Notes: generated by a model from the letters alone, not told the origin. Counted from the first letter of the stretch, positions 16,671-25,097 are shown. The stretch is DNA of 64,000 nucleotides from Paenibacillus_G elgii_A (GCA_042219835.1 JBHJMN010000005.1:132830-196829); one strand, 5' to 3'. A program made the numbers and translations.

Positions 16671-16694
16671 ACGGAACCCTCCTTCGGTTCAAGG

Positions 16695-17477
16695 TCAGGC
16701 TTTCTTAAAATTCGGGTGCCATTGCAGCCAGCGCCGCTCCAGCCCTTTGGCCAGCGCATCCGACAGCTTCCCAAGTAACGCGTAGATGATGATGCTGAGC
16801 ACCACGACGTCCATCTGCATGAATTCCCGCGCATGCATCGCCATATAGCCGATGCCCGAATCAGCGGAGATCGTCTCCGCGACGATCAGCGTAATCCACA
16901 TGATCCCAAGCGCGTAACGCACCCCGACCAAAATGCCTGGGAGCGCGCCGGGCAGGATGACCTGCCAGAACAAAGGGAGACCCTGCAAGCCGTATACTTT
17001 GCCCATTTCAATCAAGCCCGGATCGACGGAGCGGATACCGTGAAACGTATTCAGGTAAACCGGAAAGGCGCAGCCCAGCGCGACCAGAAACAGCTTCGCC
17101 TCCTCTCCGATGCCGAACCATAGAATGACGAGCGGAATGAGGGCCAGATGCGGGATGGTGCGGATCATCTGCATGGACGAATCGGTCAGCTTCTCCAGCA
17201 GCGGCGACACCCCGTTCGCGAGACCGAGCGCCAGGCCGATCCCCCCGCCGACGGCAAAGCCGAGCAATGCGCGCTTCGCGCTGATCCCGATATGCTGAAG
17301 CAGCGTGCCCTTCTCGGCGAGCGGAAGGAAGGCCTGGATGACCTGCAAAGGTGTTGGCAGAATGCGGGTCGAGATGAGCCCGATCTGTCCGAGCGCCTGC
17401 CATATCAGCACAATGGCGACCGGAACGAGCCAGGGCAGCCAGCCTTTAGCGCGCGAGTCGCGGAATGCGGCCTTCAT
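16695..17477 (-). CDS. ssuC: Aliphatic sulfonate ABC transporter permease
   Basis: A 260-residue inner membrane permease of the SsuC/TauC/NrtB type with about six helices. The N-terminal WLPWLVPVAIVLIWQALGQIG and ILPTPLQVIQAFLPL motifs are typical, and the EAA loop appears around YGLQGLPLFWQVILPGALPGI. It overlaps the 3' end of ssuD by 32 nt, a strong sign of translational coupling. Confidence 0.92.
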   Translation of the reverse strand: MKAAFRDSRAKGWLPWLVPVAIVLIWQALGQIGLISTRILPTPLQVIQAFLPLAEKGTLLQHIGISAKRALLGFAVGGGIGLALGLANGVSPLLEKLTDSSMQMIRTIPHLALIPLVILWFGIGEEAKLFLVALGCAFPVYLNTFHGIRSVDPGLIEMGKVYGLQGLPLFWQVILPGALPGILVGVRYALGIMWITLIVAETISADSGIGYMAMHAREFMQMDVVVLSIIIYALLGKLSDALAKGLERRWLQWHPNFKKA

Positions 17478-18672
17478 CGGCTTGCACCTCGTTTTCTTTG
17501 ACGAGTATGGGGTCTTGTTTTGTCGGCAGGTCGTTGTTGGCGATTATTTCGCCGAACGGACTTGCCGAGGAAACGCCGACGGATGCGGCTTCCGATTCGC
17601 CGGAGCTTCCCGCCGGATCTCGCTTCATCGGCAGAAGTGGGAACACCAGTTCCGCCATCCGGTAAGCCTCTTCCAGATGCGGGTAACCGGATAAAATGAA
17701 CGTGTCGATGCCAAGCTCCGCATATTGCTTCATCCGGGCCGCCACCGTCTCGGGATTACCGACAAGCGCTGTTCCCGCGCCGCCGCGTACCAGACCGATT
17801 CCGGCCCACAAGTTTGGGCTAATTTCCAGCCCTTCGCGCTTCCCGCTGTGGAGTTCCGCCATCCGGCGCTGCCCGACGGAATCGAACCGAGCGAACACCT
17901 TTTGCGCTTGCGCGATCGTTTCATCATCCACATAGCGGATCAGCTCGTCGGCTTCGTTCCAAGCCTCCCGTTCCGTCTCCCGGACGATGACGTGGAGCCG
18001 GATGCCGAACCTCACCTGTCGCCCCTTCTCCTCGGCCAGCTTGCGCATACGCTTGATTTTGTACTCGACCTGATCCGGCGGTTCGCCCCAAGTCAAGTAC
18101 ACGTCGATATGCTCGGCTGCGATCGACTGGGCGATATCGGAGGACCCGCCGAAATAAAGCGGAGGATGCGGCTTTTGCAGCGATGGGTATAGCAGCGTTC
18201 CGCCTTTGACGGTCAAATAATCTCCCTCGAAAGTAACTTCCCCGCCCTCCAGCCCCTTCCGCCATATATGCAAAAATTCGTCGGTCAGCTCATAGCGCGA
18301 CGTATGATCGAGGAACAAGCCGTCGCCCGCATTTTCGACCGGATCGCCGCCGGTGACCACGTTGATCAACAGCCTCCCGCCGGATAGACGGTCCAGCGTG
18401 GCAGCCATGCGGGCTGACAGCATCGGCGACATCAGTCCCGGGCGGATGGCCACCAGAAATTTGAGACGCTTGGTCAGCGGAACGAGCGCCGAGGCGACGA
18501 TCCATGCGTCTTCGCACGATTTCCCGGTCGGCAGCAGCACGCCTCCGTATCCGAGCCGATCGGCCGCCTGGGCAATTTGACTCATATAGGAAAAATCTAC
18601 GGCGCGGGCTCCCTTCAACGTACCCAAGTAGCGGCCGTCTCCGTGTGTCGGGATAAACCAGAATACTTCCAT
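17446..18672 (-). CDS. ssuD: FMNH2-dependent alkanesulfonate monooxygenase
   Basis: Luciferase-fold monooxygenase that uses FMNH2 and O2 to release sulfite from alkanesulfonates. 408 residues; the core matches SsuD: MEVFWFIPTHGDGRYLG at the start, DRLGYGGVLLPTG, RLLINVVTGGDPVE, PPLYFGGSSDIAQSIAAEH and FILSGYPHLEEAYR. The family is usually about 380 aa. The extra Ser/Ala/Glu-rich tail of about 50 residues after FPLLPMKRDPAG lies mostly upstream of the ssuC overlap. No SsuE-type flavin reductase gene is present here, so FMNH2 must come from elsewhere. Confidence 0.94.
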   Translation of the reverse strand: MEVFWFIPTHGDGRYLGTLKGARAVDFSYMSQIAQAADRLGYGGVLLPTGKSCEDAWIVASALVPLTKRLKFLVAIRPGLMSPMLSARMAATLDRLSGGRLLINVVTGGDPVENAGDGLFLDHTSRYELTDEFLHIWRKGLEGGEVTFEGDYLTVKGGTLLYPSLQKPHPPLYFGGSSDIAQSIAAEHIDVYLTWGEPPDQVEYKIKRMRKLAEEKGRQVRFGIRLHVIVRETEREAWNEADELIRYVDDETIAQAQKVFARFDSVGQRRMAELHSGKREGLEISPNLWAGIGLVRGGAGTALVGNPETVAARMKQYAELGIDTFILSGYPHLEEAYRMAELVFPLLPMKRDPAGSSGESEAASVGVSSASPFGEIIANNDLPTKQDPILVKENEVQADEGRIPRLAR

Positions 18673-18698
18673 CGTCCGTCATCCTTTCCGGGGTGCTG

Positions 18699-19706
18699 TT
18701 ACGAATCTAACAACGCTTCGCTCACCTTAATCGCTTTGGGGATGAGCCCGATTTGCAGAAACGTATCCGCCACACGCTGCTGCTCGGCGATCACCTGCCT
18801 GTTGATCGGCGTCAAGCCGTATTCGCGCCTTCCCATTGCGAGCTCAAGGGACGGAATATCGATGCCGAGCTGCGGCGACAAGAGCTCCGCCACCTCCTGG
18901 GGATTCGCCTTCGCCCAGGCGCCGGCCTTGTTCAATTCCTCCAGCAGGACGGCGGTGATCTCTTTATTCCGCTCGGCAAACGGGCGGGACGCCAAATAAA
19001 ACTCGTGGTTGGACACCACGTCTTTCCCGTCCGCCACTACCCTTGCCTTGGCGGACGTCTGCACGGCGGAGAAATACGGGTCCCAGATGACCCAGGCATC
19101 CACGCTGCCCCGTTCGAAAGCAACTCTGGCGTCGGCCGGAGGCAGAAACACCGTACGAACGTCGGAATAGCTCAAACCGGCTTGCTCAAGCAGCTTCACA
19201 AGCAAATAATGAACGTTGGACCCTTTGTTTAAGGCGACCTTTTTGTCCTTCAAATCCTTGACGCTTTGAATCGGCGACGCTTCGGGCACGACGATCGCTT
19301 CGCTGACCGGCCTTGCCTGCTCAAACGCCAAATAAACCAAAGGCGCTCCGGCCGCCTGCGCGAAGATCGGGGGAGCTTCGCCCGTATGCCCAAAATCGAT
19401 GCTGCCCACATTGAGCGCCTCAAGCAGCTGCGGACCGCCGGGAAACTCCGTCCATGTCACGGCGTAGCCCGCCTCTTGCAGCTTCCGATCAAGCTTCCCT
19501 TGCACCTTCAGAAAGTTCACGGTGCCGTATTTCTGGTACCCGATCCGCACTTGCTTCGCCTTCCCCTCCGTCTTGGGCGGCTTGTCGCCGGCAGCTCCCA
19601 CAATCGGTCCGGACTTGGCCGCCGTTGCGCAGCCGGCGGCAGCGGCCACCAGCAGTGCCGCCAGCAAAGCCAGCGCGAACGGCCTCATTCTCTGCCGCCG
19701 TATCAT
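18699..19706 (-). CDS. ssuA: Aliphatic sulfonate-binding lipoprotein
   Basis: Substrate-binding protein of the sulfonate importer, 335 residues. Basic N-terminus, hydrophobic core (FALALLAALLVAAAA) and lipobox AAAGC give a lipoprotein with Cys at about residue 26. Mature-domain signatures are VRIGYQKYGTVNFLK, WTEFPGGPQLLEALNVGSID, FGHTGEAPPIFAQAAG and ALNKGSNVHYLLVKLLEQAG. A GGGGGG site precedes the ATG, and the ATG overlaps the stop of a 17-codon leader ORF (ATGA). First structural gene of the ssu operon, downstream of a strong hairpin. Confidence 0.93.
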   Translation of the reverse strand: MIRRQRMRPFALALLAALLVAAAAGCATAAKSGPIVGAAGDKPPKTEGKAKQVRIGYQKYGTVNFLKVQGKLDRKLQEAGYAVTWTEFPGGPQLLEALNVGSIDFGHTGEAPPIFAQAAGAPLVYLAFEQARPVSEAIVVPEASPIQSVKDLKDKKVALNKGSNVHYLLVKLLEQAGLSYSDVRTVFLPPADARVAFERGSVDAWVIWDPYFSAVQTSAKARVVADGKDVVSNHEFYLASRPFAERNKEITAVLLEELNKAGAWAKANPQEVAELLSPQLGIDIPSLELAMGRREYGLTPINRQVIAEQQRVADTFLQIGLIPKAIKVSEALLDS

Positions 19707-19756
19707 ACGACACCCCCCTGACCGGATTCAATCGATTGGATAACGAGCTTAACCAT
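19703..19756 (-). CDS. Candidate 17-residue leader peptide overlapping the ssuA start
   Basis: ATG at 19754-19756 sits 9 nt after AAAGGAG, a better ribosome site than most genes here. It encodes MVKLVIQSIESGQGGVV and stops at TGA 19703-19705, which overlaps the ssuA ATG by 2 nt (ATGA). The peptide has no cysteine or methionine run, so classical amino acid attenuation is not obvious; translational coupling to ssuA is the simplest reading. Confidence 0.5.
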   Translation of the reverse strand: MVKLVIQSIESGQGGVV

Positions 19757-19788
19757 AGTTATACACTCCTTTTATTTACTCTGAAGCG

Positions 19789-19850
19789 AAAAAAAGAAAG
19801 AGACCTCCGGCGAACGCGCGGCAATGTGCCATGCAGTTCGGGAGGTCTCC
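19789..19850 (-). terminator. Strong hairpin between yezD and ssuA (terminator or attenuator)
   Basis: On the minus strand GAGACCTCC pairs with GGAGGTCTC, with inner CGAAC/GTTCG and GGCA/TGCC stems, followed by TTTCTTTTTTT. I find no convincing promoter between it and ssuA, so ssu expression may depend on read-through. Confidence 0.8.
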
Positions 19851-19874
19851 AGCGGTTCGGTGGACCCGTTCGCA

Positions 19875-20078
19875 TCAAGGGGTGCGCTTATGATGTTTTT
19901 GTTCGGGCAGAAGGCGCTGGGATGCCGAATCCGATTCAAAACGTTTGCGTTCCGTACGTTCGATCTGCACGATTCGTCCGTCATGCACGACGATCTGTAC
20001 CATACCGTATTCGAGTCCGTTGACACTTTGAAGGATGCGTTTCGTCCAAAGTTCATCCACATCGAGCGGCTTAGCCAT
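19875..20078 (-). CDS. yezD: YezD-family (DUF2292) small protein
   Basis: A 67-residue protein. The region QSVNGLEYGMVQIVVHDGRIVQIERTERKRF is the DUF2292/YezD signature (beta hairpin ending in QIE+TE+). YezD-like genes are commonly found with sulfate or sulfonate assimilation genes in Firmicutes, which fits its place between cysA and ssuA; the biochemical role is unknown. The C-terminal 20 residues (SDSASQRLLPEQKHHKRTP) extend beyond the usual domain. GGAGGG lies 7 nt before the ATG. An ATnGGAAT element sits in its leader. Confidence 0.8.
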   Translation of the reverse strand: MAKPLDVDELWTKRILQSVNGLEYGMVQIVVHDGRIVQIERTERKRFESDSASQRLLPEQKHHKRTP

Positions 20079-20100
20079 CCTAATCCCTCCGACATCTAAA

Positions 20101-20119
20101 GTTTTATATTCCTATGTGT
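20101..20119 (-). promoter_or_regulatory. ATnGGAAT element upstream of yezD (CymR-like candidate)
   Basis: The minus strand reads ACACATAGGAATATAAAAC. Its core resembles the element upstream of the sulfate-binding protein gene at 25079-25097. In B. subtilis the ssu operon belongs to the CymR (cysteine metabolism) regulon; that this is the CymR box is inference. Confidence 0.4.
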
Positions 20120-20158
20120 TAAGTTGGTTTTATATGTTAAAAAAAATTCGCTCTCCCG

Positions 20159-20992
20159 TTAAATCGTCCAATCGTACCACTCGCTTTTGCGTTTGTCGAT
20201 ATACAGCAGCCAATCCCTTGTTTTGGTCAACAGCTGCTCTTTGGCCAGACTGCCCGAATACGTATGATCCGCCTGGAAAATAATTTCTTTCTCGCACTGC
20301 CCCTGGCTGCGCAGCCAGAACAGCTTCTGGTACAGAAAGCAATAATCGACGGGAATCACGTCATCTGCCGTACCGTGGACGAGCAGGACGTCGCCGTTAA
20401 ATTTGCGAAGCTGCTCGAACGGCTGGTGCTGCGACAGCGATTCAAAGAAGACCGGCTGCAGCGCATAACCGAGATGATCCGCCGAGCCGCATTGAACGGC
20501 CGTCTCGTACGTCTTCTTCCCGGTGATGTTCACGATGTCGTTAAACGGATACGCGACGGCCGACCAGAGCACGAGCGATTTCACCCGTTTGTCCCGGGCG
20601 GCAGTCAGGATGGCGACGGCTCCGCCGAGGCTGTGTCCGAGCAGCACGACCCGCTGCGGGTCGACGCAGTCGATATCGAGCGCGTAATCGAGGACGGTGC
20701 GCGTCTGGTCGATCAACGCGTTCAAGCCCCCGGCGCCGTAATCGCCCGTGCTCTCGCCGCAGCCGCCGTAGTCGAATCGGAGCACCATGTAGCCGTGACG
20801 GGCAAATTCCCGCGCCGCCAGGACGAACAAGCGATCGACGCCGATTCGCGTGCCGACGAACCCGTGGCATATGATGATGATCGGATAACGGCCTGACCCG
20901 CAGCCTTTTCCGCCCTCCTCTTCCGCCAGCGGATAATGGAGGGTGGCCGCCAATTCGTATGATTCGCTCCGTATCGTAATATGATGTTCCAT
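20159..20992 (-). CDS. Alpha/beta hydrolase
   Basis: A 277-residue alpha/beta-hydrolase. Oxyanion-hole HGFVGTR is at about 44-50, the nucleophile elbow GHSLGG is near residue 120, the acid is in VHGTADDVIPVDY, and the His is in QADHTYSG. The pattern resembles cinnamoyl/feruloyl-esterase-like bacterial hydrolases. Its place between cysA and yezD, same strand, about 30 nt from cysA, suggests co-transcription with sulfur acquisition; a sulfate- or sulfonate-ester link is only speculation. I start at the second ATG (20992), 6 nt after GGGGGAG. Confidence 0.8.
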   Translation of the reverse strand: MEHHITIRSESYELAATLHYPLAEEEGGKGCGSGRYPIIIICHGFVGTRIGVDRLFVLAAREFARHGYMVLRFDYGGCGESTGDYGAGGLNALIDQTRTVLDYALDIDCVDPQRVVLLGHSLGGAVAILTAARDKRVKSLVLWSAVAYPFNDIVNITGKKTYETAVQCGSADHLGYALQPVFFESLSQHQPFEQLRKFNGDVLLVHGTADDVIPVDYCFLYQKLFWLRSQGQCEKEIIFQADHTYSGSLAKEQLLTKTRDWLLYIDKRKSEWYDWTI

Positions 20993-21024
20993 CATCGACT
21001 CCCCCTTTCTGCGACCTCATTCAA

Positions 21025-22089
21025 TTAAATGTGTACCGGCATCGGGTCGGATTTCAACGTGTTTTCCAATGTGAGATGTTCGTCTTCATTAAACAGGTAC
21101 AAGCGGTGAATCAACACGCTCACCCGGTCTCCCGCATGAAGCTGCCGCAGCTCCAAAGAACGGTAAGCAAACAGCTTCTCGCTGCCCAGCGCCACTTCGA
21201 TCTGCCAATTCGTTCCGCGGAAGTAAACGTTCTTGACGACGCCCTGCTCGGCTGCGGACGGATAAGGCAGCTCGCCGGGCAAGCCGACTTCGATAAACTC
21301 GGGGCGAATAATCGCTTTTGCGCCTTCGATCGCCCCGGCAGCCGGGAAGCCTTTAAGCGTCGTGGCGTCTCCGAGCTGATTCGATTCGCCGATGAAATTC
21401 GCCACAAACGGCGTTTCCGGCTGTTTGTAAATTTCAATCGGCGTGCCCTGCTGCTCCAGCCGGCCTTGGTTAATGATCATGATCTGATCGGCCACCTCGA
21501 CGGCTTCCTCTTGGTCGTGCGTGACAAAGATTGTGGTAATGCCGACGCGGTCGATCATCTCCTTCAGCCAGGTGCGCAGTTCTTTGCGTACCTTGGCGTC
21601 GATGGCCGCAAACGGCTCATCCAGCAGCAGCAGCTGCGGCTCGGGCGCGATAGCGCGGGCAAAGGCGACACGCTGCCGCTGTCCGCCGGAAAGCTGGTGC
21701 GGCAGCCGCTTCTCCAGCCCCGCCAAGCCGGTTAGCTCGATCAGTTCCTGCACGCGCTGCTTGATCTGAGCCTTGCTGCGCTTCTGAACCGTCAGCCCGA
21801 AGGCGATGTTCTCGAACACGCTCATGTGGCGGAACAACGCGTAGCTCTGGAACACGAAGCCGATGCCGCGCGCTTGCGGCGGAAGTGAGTTAACCTTTTG
21901 CCCGTGAAAGAGGATGTCGCCCGAATCCGGCTCCTCCAGTCCGGCGAGCATGCGAAGGATCGTCGTTTTCCCGCCGCCGCTCGGTCCGAGCAGACCGATC
22001 AGCTTCCCTTTTTCAATCTCAAAGCTGACATCTTTGGTCGCATGAAAGCTGCCGAAGCTTTTCGTCAAATGTTTGGCCACGATATGCAT
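21025..22089 (-). CDS. cysA: Sulfate/thiosulfate ABC transporter ATP-binding protein
   Basis: ATPase of the sulfate importer, 354 residues from the ATG at 22089 (8 nt after GGGGAG). Walker A GPSGGGKT is near 36, signature LSGGQRQR, Walker B LLLDEPFAAIDAKV, and HDQEEAVEVADQI. A C-terminal TOBE-like domain (about 240-354) follows, including the CysA-typical NFIGESNQLGD and VYFRGTNWQIEVAL segments. Overlaps the cysW stop region by coupling. Fourth gene of the sulfate operon. Confidence 0.92.
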   Translation of the reverse strand: MHIVAKHLTKSFGSFHATKDVSFEIEKGKLIGLLGPSGGGKTTILRMLAGLEEPDSGDILFHGQKVNSLPPQARGIGFVFQSYALFRHMSVFENIAFGLTVQKRSKAQIKQRVQELIELTGLAGLEKRLPHQLSGGQRQRVAFARAIAPEPQLLLLDEPFAAIDAKVRKELRTWLKEMIDRVGITTIFVTHDQEEAVEVADQIMIINQGRLEQQGTPIEIYKQPETPFVANFIGESNQLGDATTLKGFPAAGAIEGAKAIIRPEFIEVGLPGELPYPSAAEQGVVKNVYFRGTNWQIEVALGSEKLFAYRSLELRQLHAGDRVSVLIHRLYLFNEDEHLTLENTLKSDPMPVHI

Positions 22090-22091
22090 GA

Positions 22092-22985
22092 TCAAGTCTC
22101 CCCTTCCCGGCTAAGCTGCTGCTGATGGTGCTTCCACTCGATGACGCTTTTGACGATCAAGGTGATCACTGCAAGCAGGACGAGCAAAGACGCCATGGCA
22201 AACGCGCCGGCAAAATTATATTCGTTGTATAAAATCTGAATGTGCAGCGGCATCGTATTCGTCGATCCGCGAATGTGGCCGGAGACGACCGATACTGCGC
22301 CGAATTCGCCCATGGCGCGGGCGTTGCACAGGATGACACCGTACAGCAGCCCCCATTTGATGTTAGGCAGCGTGATCTTCCAGAAGATGCGCCACCCCTT
22401 GGCGCCCAGCGTAACGGCCGCCTCTTCCTCCAGCGTCCCTTGAGCCTGCATCAGCGGCAGCAGCTCCCGGGCGACGAACGGGAAGGTGACGAATACCGTG
22501 GCGAGCACGATGCCCGGCAGCGCGAAAATGATCTTGAGATCGTTCTCCTGCAGCCATGGGCCGAACCAGCCTTTCGCGCCGAACAACAGGATGAAGATCA
22601 GGCCCGAGATCACCGGGGACACCGCAAACGGCAGGTCGATAAGGGTGATCAGCAGGTTTTTTCCTTTAAATTGGAATTTCGTGATCGCCCATGCCGCCGC
22701 CAGCCCGAATAGCAGGTTAAGCGGTACCGCGATGACGGCGACGAGCAGCGTCAGGCGAATGGCGGCGGCCGCATCGGGCTCGATCAGCGAAGCCGCATAC
22801 ACCTCCCAGCCTTTGCGAAACGCTTCAACGAAGATGCTGACCAAAGGCAGAATGAGTAAAAATCCCAAAAATAACAAAGCGACGGTAATGAGCGCCCATT
22901 TCACGATCCGGGGCTCGGTAATGTGACGCGGACGTTCGGCGGCGGCCGAACCCGATTTCACCGCGGTAGCTACGTAACCGGCCAT
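22092..22985 (-). CDS. cysW: Sulfate ABC transporter permease CysW
   Basis: A 297-residue permease with about six helices, one of the two unlike sulfate permeases. The N-terminus carries a short hydrophilic extension before the first helix (WALITVALLFLGFLLILPLV). Family motifs: LIDLPFAVSPVISGLIF and the EAA loop EEEAAVTLGAKGWRIFWKITLPNIKWGLLYG, then ARAMGEFGAVSVVSGHIRG. Lies 21 nt downstream of cysT. Confidence 0.93.
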   Translation of the reverse strand: MAGYVATAVKSGSAAAERPRHITEPRIVKWALITVALLFLGFLLILPLVSIFVEAFRKGWEVYAASLIEPDAAAAIRLTLLVAVIAVPLNLLFGLAAAWAITKFQFKGKNLLITLIDLPFAVSPVISGLIFILLFGAKGWFGPWLQENDLKIIFALPGIVLATVFVTFPFVARELLPLMQAQGTLEEEAAVTLGAKGWRIFWKITLPNIKWGLLYGVILCNARAMGEFGAVSVVSGHIRGSTNTMPLHIQILYNEYNFAGAFAMASLLVLLAVITLIVKSVIEWKHHQQQLSREGET

Positions 22986-23006
22986 AACCTTCCTCCCCTC
23001 CCCGGC

Positions 23007-23843
23007 TTATGCCGATGTGACATGGCGGTTCGCCCGCCATTGCAGCAAATTGATGACAAGCAGCGTCACGAAGGAAATGACCAGCATGACCAAAGCGATT
23101 GCCGTCGCGCCGGCATAATCGTACTGCTCCAGCTTCGTCATGATGAGAAGCGGCGCGATTTCGGTCTTCATCGGCATGTTACCGGAGATGAACACAACCG
23201 AACCGTACTCCCCCACCGCCCGGGCGAACGCCAGCGTAAAGCCGGTCAGCAGCGCAGGCAGCAGCTCGGGGAACAGGATGCGTGCGAACGTCTTCCAGCG
23301 GCTCGCGCCGAGGCTTACCGCCGCTTCCTCGACCTCCTTCTCCAACTCTTCCATCACCGGCTGAAGCGTCCGGACGACGAAAGGAATGCCGATGAACGTC
23401 AGCGCAAGCATGATGCCGAGCGGCGTAAAGGCGATTTTGATCCCCAACGGCTCCAGCAGCTTGCCGACCCAGCCGTTCTGCGAATAGATGGTCGTGAGGG
23501 CAATCCCGGCGACAGCCGTCGGCAGCGCGAAGGGCAAATCGACGAGCGCGTCGACAATTTTTTTGCCCGGAAACGAGTACCGGACCAGCACCCAAGCAAC
23601 GATAAAGCCGAAGACCGAATTCACGAGCGCAGCGCCGAACGCCGTACCGAAGCTGATCTTATAGGAAGCGATGACCCGGGGATCGGTAATCGTATGCCAG
23701 AACGCCTCCCAGCCCATCCCGGAGCTTTTAATGAAGATAGCCGACAAAGGAAAGAGAACGATTAAACTCAAGTACAATACAGTAAAACCCATCGATAAAC
23801 CGAATCCGGGTAAAATACTGCGCTTTTTCCAAGCTTTCGCCAT
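23007..23843 (-). CDS. cysT: Sulfate ABC transporter permease CysT (CysU)
   Basis: A 278-residue permease, partner of CysW. N-terminal helix VLYLSLIVLFPLSAIFI, the LVDLPFALPTAVAGIALT motif, EAA loop EVEEAAVSLGASRWKTFARILFPELLPALLTG, and FARAVGEYGSVVFISGNMPMKTE identify CysT/CysU. Ends in a helix over VMLVISFVTLLVINLLQW. Second gene of the operon, 21 nt after sbp. Confidence 0.93.
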   Translation of the reverse strand: MAKAWKKRSILPGFGLSMGFTVLYLSLIVLFPLSAIFIKSSGMGWEAFWHTITDPRVIASYKISFGTAFGAALVNSVFGFIVAWVLVRYSFPGKKIVDALVDLPFALPTAVAGIALTTIYSQNGWVGKLLEPLGIKIAFTPLGIMLALTFIGIPFVVRTLQPVMEELEKEVEEAAVSLGASRWKTFARILFPELLPALLTGFTLAFARAVGEYGSVVFISGNMPMKTEIAPLLIMTKLEQYDYAGATAIALVMLVISFVTLLVINLLQWRANRHVTSA

Positions 23844-23864
23844 CGTCTATTCTCTCCCTGTCTG

Positions 23865-24968
23865 TTACGGTTTGTAAATTTGGTCGAATACGCCGCCGTC
23901 GCTAAAATGCGTCTTTTGCGTTTTCGCCCAGCCGCCGAACGGCTCGTCATCGATAGTAAACAGGTTTAATTTGGAGAACTGGTTCTCGTACTTCTTCGCG
24001 ACCGACTCCAGACGCGGACGGTAATAGTTCTTGGCCGCAATCTCCTGCCCTTCCTCCGAGTACAAATAGTCCAGATACGCCTGGGCCACTTCGCGGCTGC
24101 CTTTCTTGTCGACCACTTTGTCGACGACGGCGACCGGAGGCTCGGCAAGCACGCTGATCGAAGGCGTGACGATCTCGAATTTGTCTTTGCCGAACTCGTT
24201 GATGGACAGATAGGCTTCATTCTCCCAGGCGATCAGCACATCGCCGATGCCGCGCTGGACGAAGGTCGTGGTCGCATCGCGCGCGCCGGAATCGAGCACC
24301 GGCACGTTTTTGAACAGCTGCTGCACGAATTCTTTCGCCTTGACTTCGTCTTTATTGTTCTTCTGGTAGGCGTAGCCCCAAGCGGCCACATAGTTCCAGC
24401 GAGCGCCGCCGGACGTTTTCGGGTTCGGCGTAATGACTTGCACGCCCGGCTTGATCAGATCGTCCCAATCCTTAATGCCCTTCGGGTTGCCTTTCTTCAC
24501 AAGGAAGACAATGGTCGAAGTATAGGGGGAGCTGTTGTTTTTCAGCTTTTTCTGCCAATCCGCTTGAATCAGTCCCGCTTGTTGAATCGCGTCGATGTCG
24601 TAGGCCAGCGCAAGCGTCACCACATCCGCTTCCAGCCCGTCGATGACCGAACGTCCCTGTTTACCGGAGCCGCCGTGCGATTGCTTGAAGGTGACGTCCT
24701 GCCCCTTTGTCTTCTTCCAATAGGCGGTAAAGGCTTTATTGTAGCTTTGATACAGCTCGCGCGTCGGATCGTACGAGACGTTAAGCAGCTCGATCGGCTT
24801 TGCCGCAGAAGCCGCAGGCTTCGTGCCGTCAGCAGGAGCCGGGGCGGCCCCGCCCGAATCCGGTTTGGCGCCGCCGCAAGCCGTCAGCCCGACGAGCGAA
24901 ATCGTAAGTACGCTGAATATTGACCATTTACCGAACAACCGTAGCACATGATTTGTGTGTGCGTGCAT
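23865..24968 (-). CDS. sbp: Sulfate-binding lipoprotein
   Basis: Periplasmic-type sulfate/thiosulfate-binding protein anchored by lipid, 367 residues from the ATG at 24968 (about 10 nt after GGAG; an upstream ATG at 24986 lacks a site). Signal ILTISLVGLTACG forms the lipobox. Mature-domain signatures: LLNVSYDPTRELYQSYN, FKQSHGGSGKQGRSVIDGLEADVVTLALAYD, NPKTSGGARWNYVAAWGYA and YLYSEEGQEIAAKNYYRPR. These are the conserved sulfate-contact segments of Sbp/CysP. First gene of the sulfate operon. Confidence 0.93.
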   Translation of the reverse strand: MHAHTNHVLRLFGKWSIFSVLTISLVGLTACGGAKPDSGGAAPAPADGTKPAASAAKPIELLNVSYDPTRELYQSYNKAFTAYWKKTKGQDVTFKQSHGGSGKQGRSVIDGLEADVVTLALAYDIDAIQQAGLIQADWQKKLKNNSSPYTSTIVFLVKKGNPKGIKDWDDLIKPGVQVITPNPKTSGGARWNYVAAWGYAYQKNNKDEVKAKEFVQQLFKNVPVLDSGARDATTTFVQRGIGDVLIAWENEAYLSINEFGKDKFEIVTPSISVLAEPPVAVVDKVVDKKGSREVAQAYLDYLYSEEGQEIAAKNYYRPRLESVAKKYENQFSKLNLFTIDDEPFGGWAKTQKTHFSDGGVFDQIYKP

Positions 24969-25078
24969 AACCTTTTCTCTCCCCATTTATCAATTCTGCT
25001 TATAATTTCCGTTTATCAGATCGGAGGGGCGGGTCAATCGCCCACAGCTCATTATATGGCGTTCCGGTTGTCCGGTGA

Positions 25079-25097
25079 CTAATTAATAATTCCGATA
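25079..25097 (-). promoter_or_regulatory. ATnGGAAT element upstream of the sulfate operon
   Basis: The minus strand reads TATCGGAATTATTAATTAG, similar to the element ahead of yezD; a related stretch (ATAAACGGAAATTATAAG) occurs again near 25000-25017. A TATAAT-like box lies downstream at about 25053-25058. Candidate CymR-type site. Confidence 0.4.

Noticed and set aside
19789..19850. T-box riboswitch in the ssu leader
   Set aside because: The T-box-like string is absorbed in a simple hairpin and the yezD gene leaves no room for stem I and a specifier loop.
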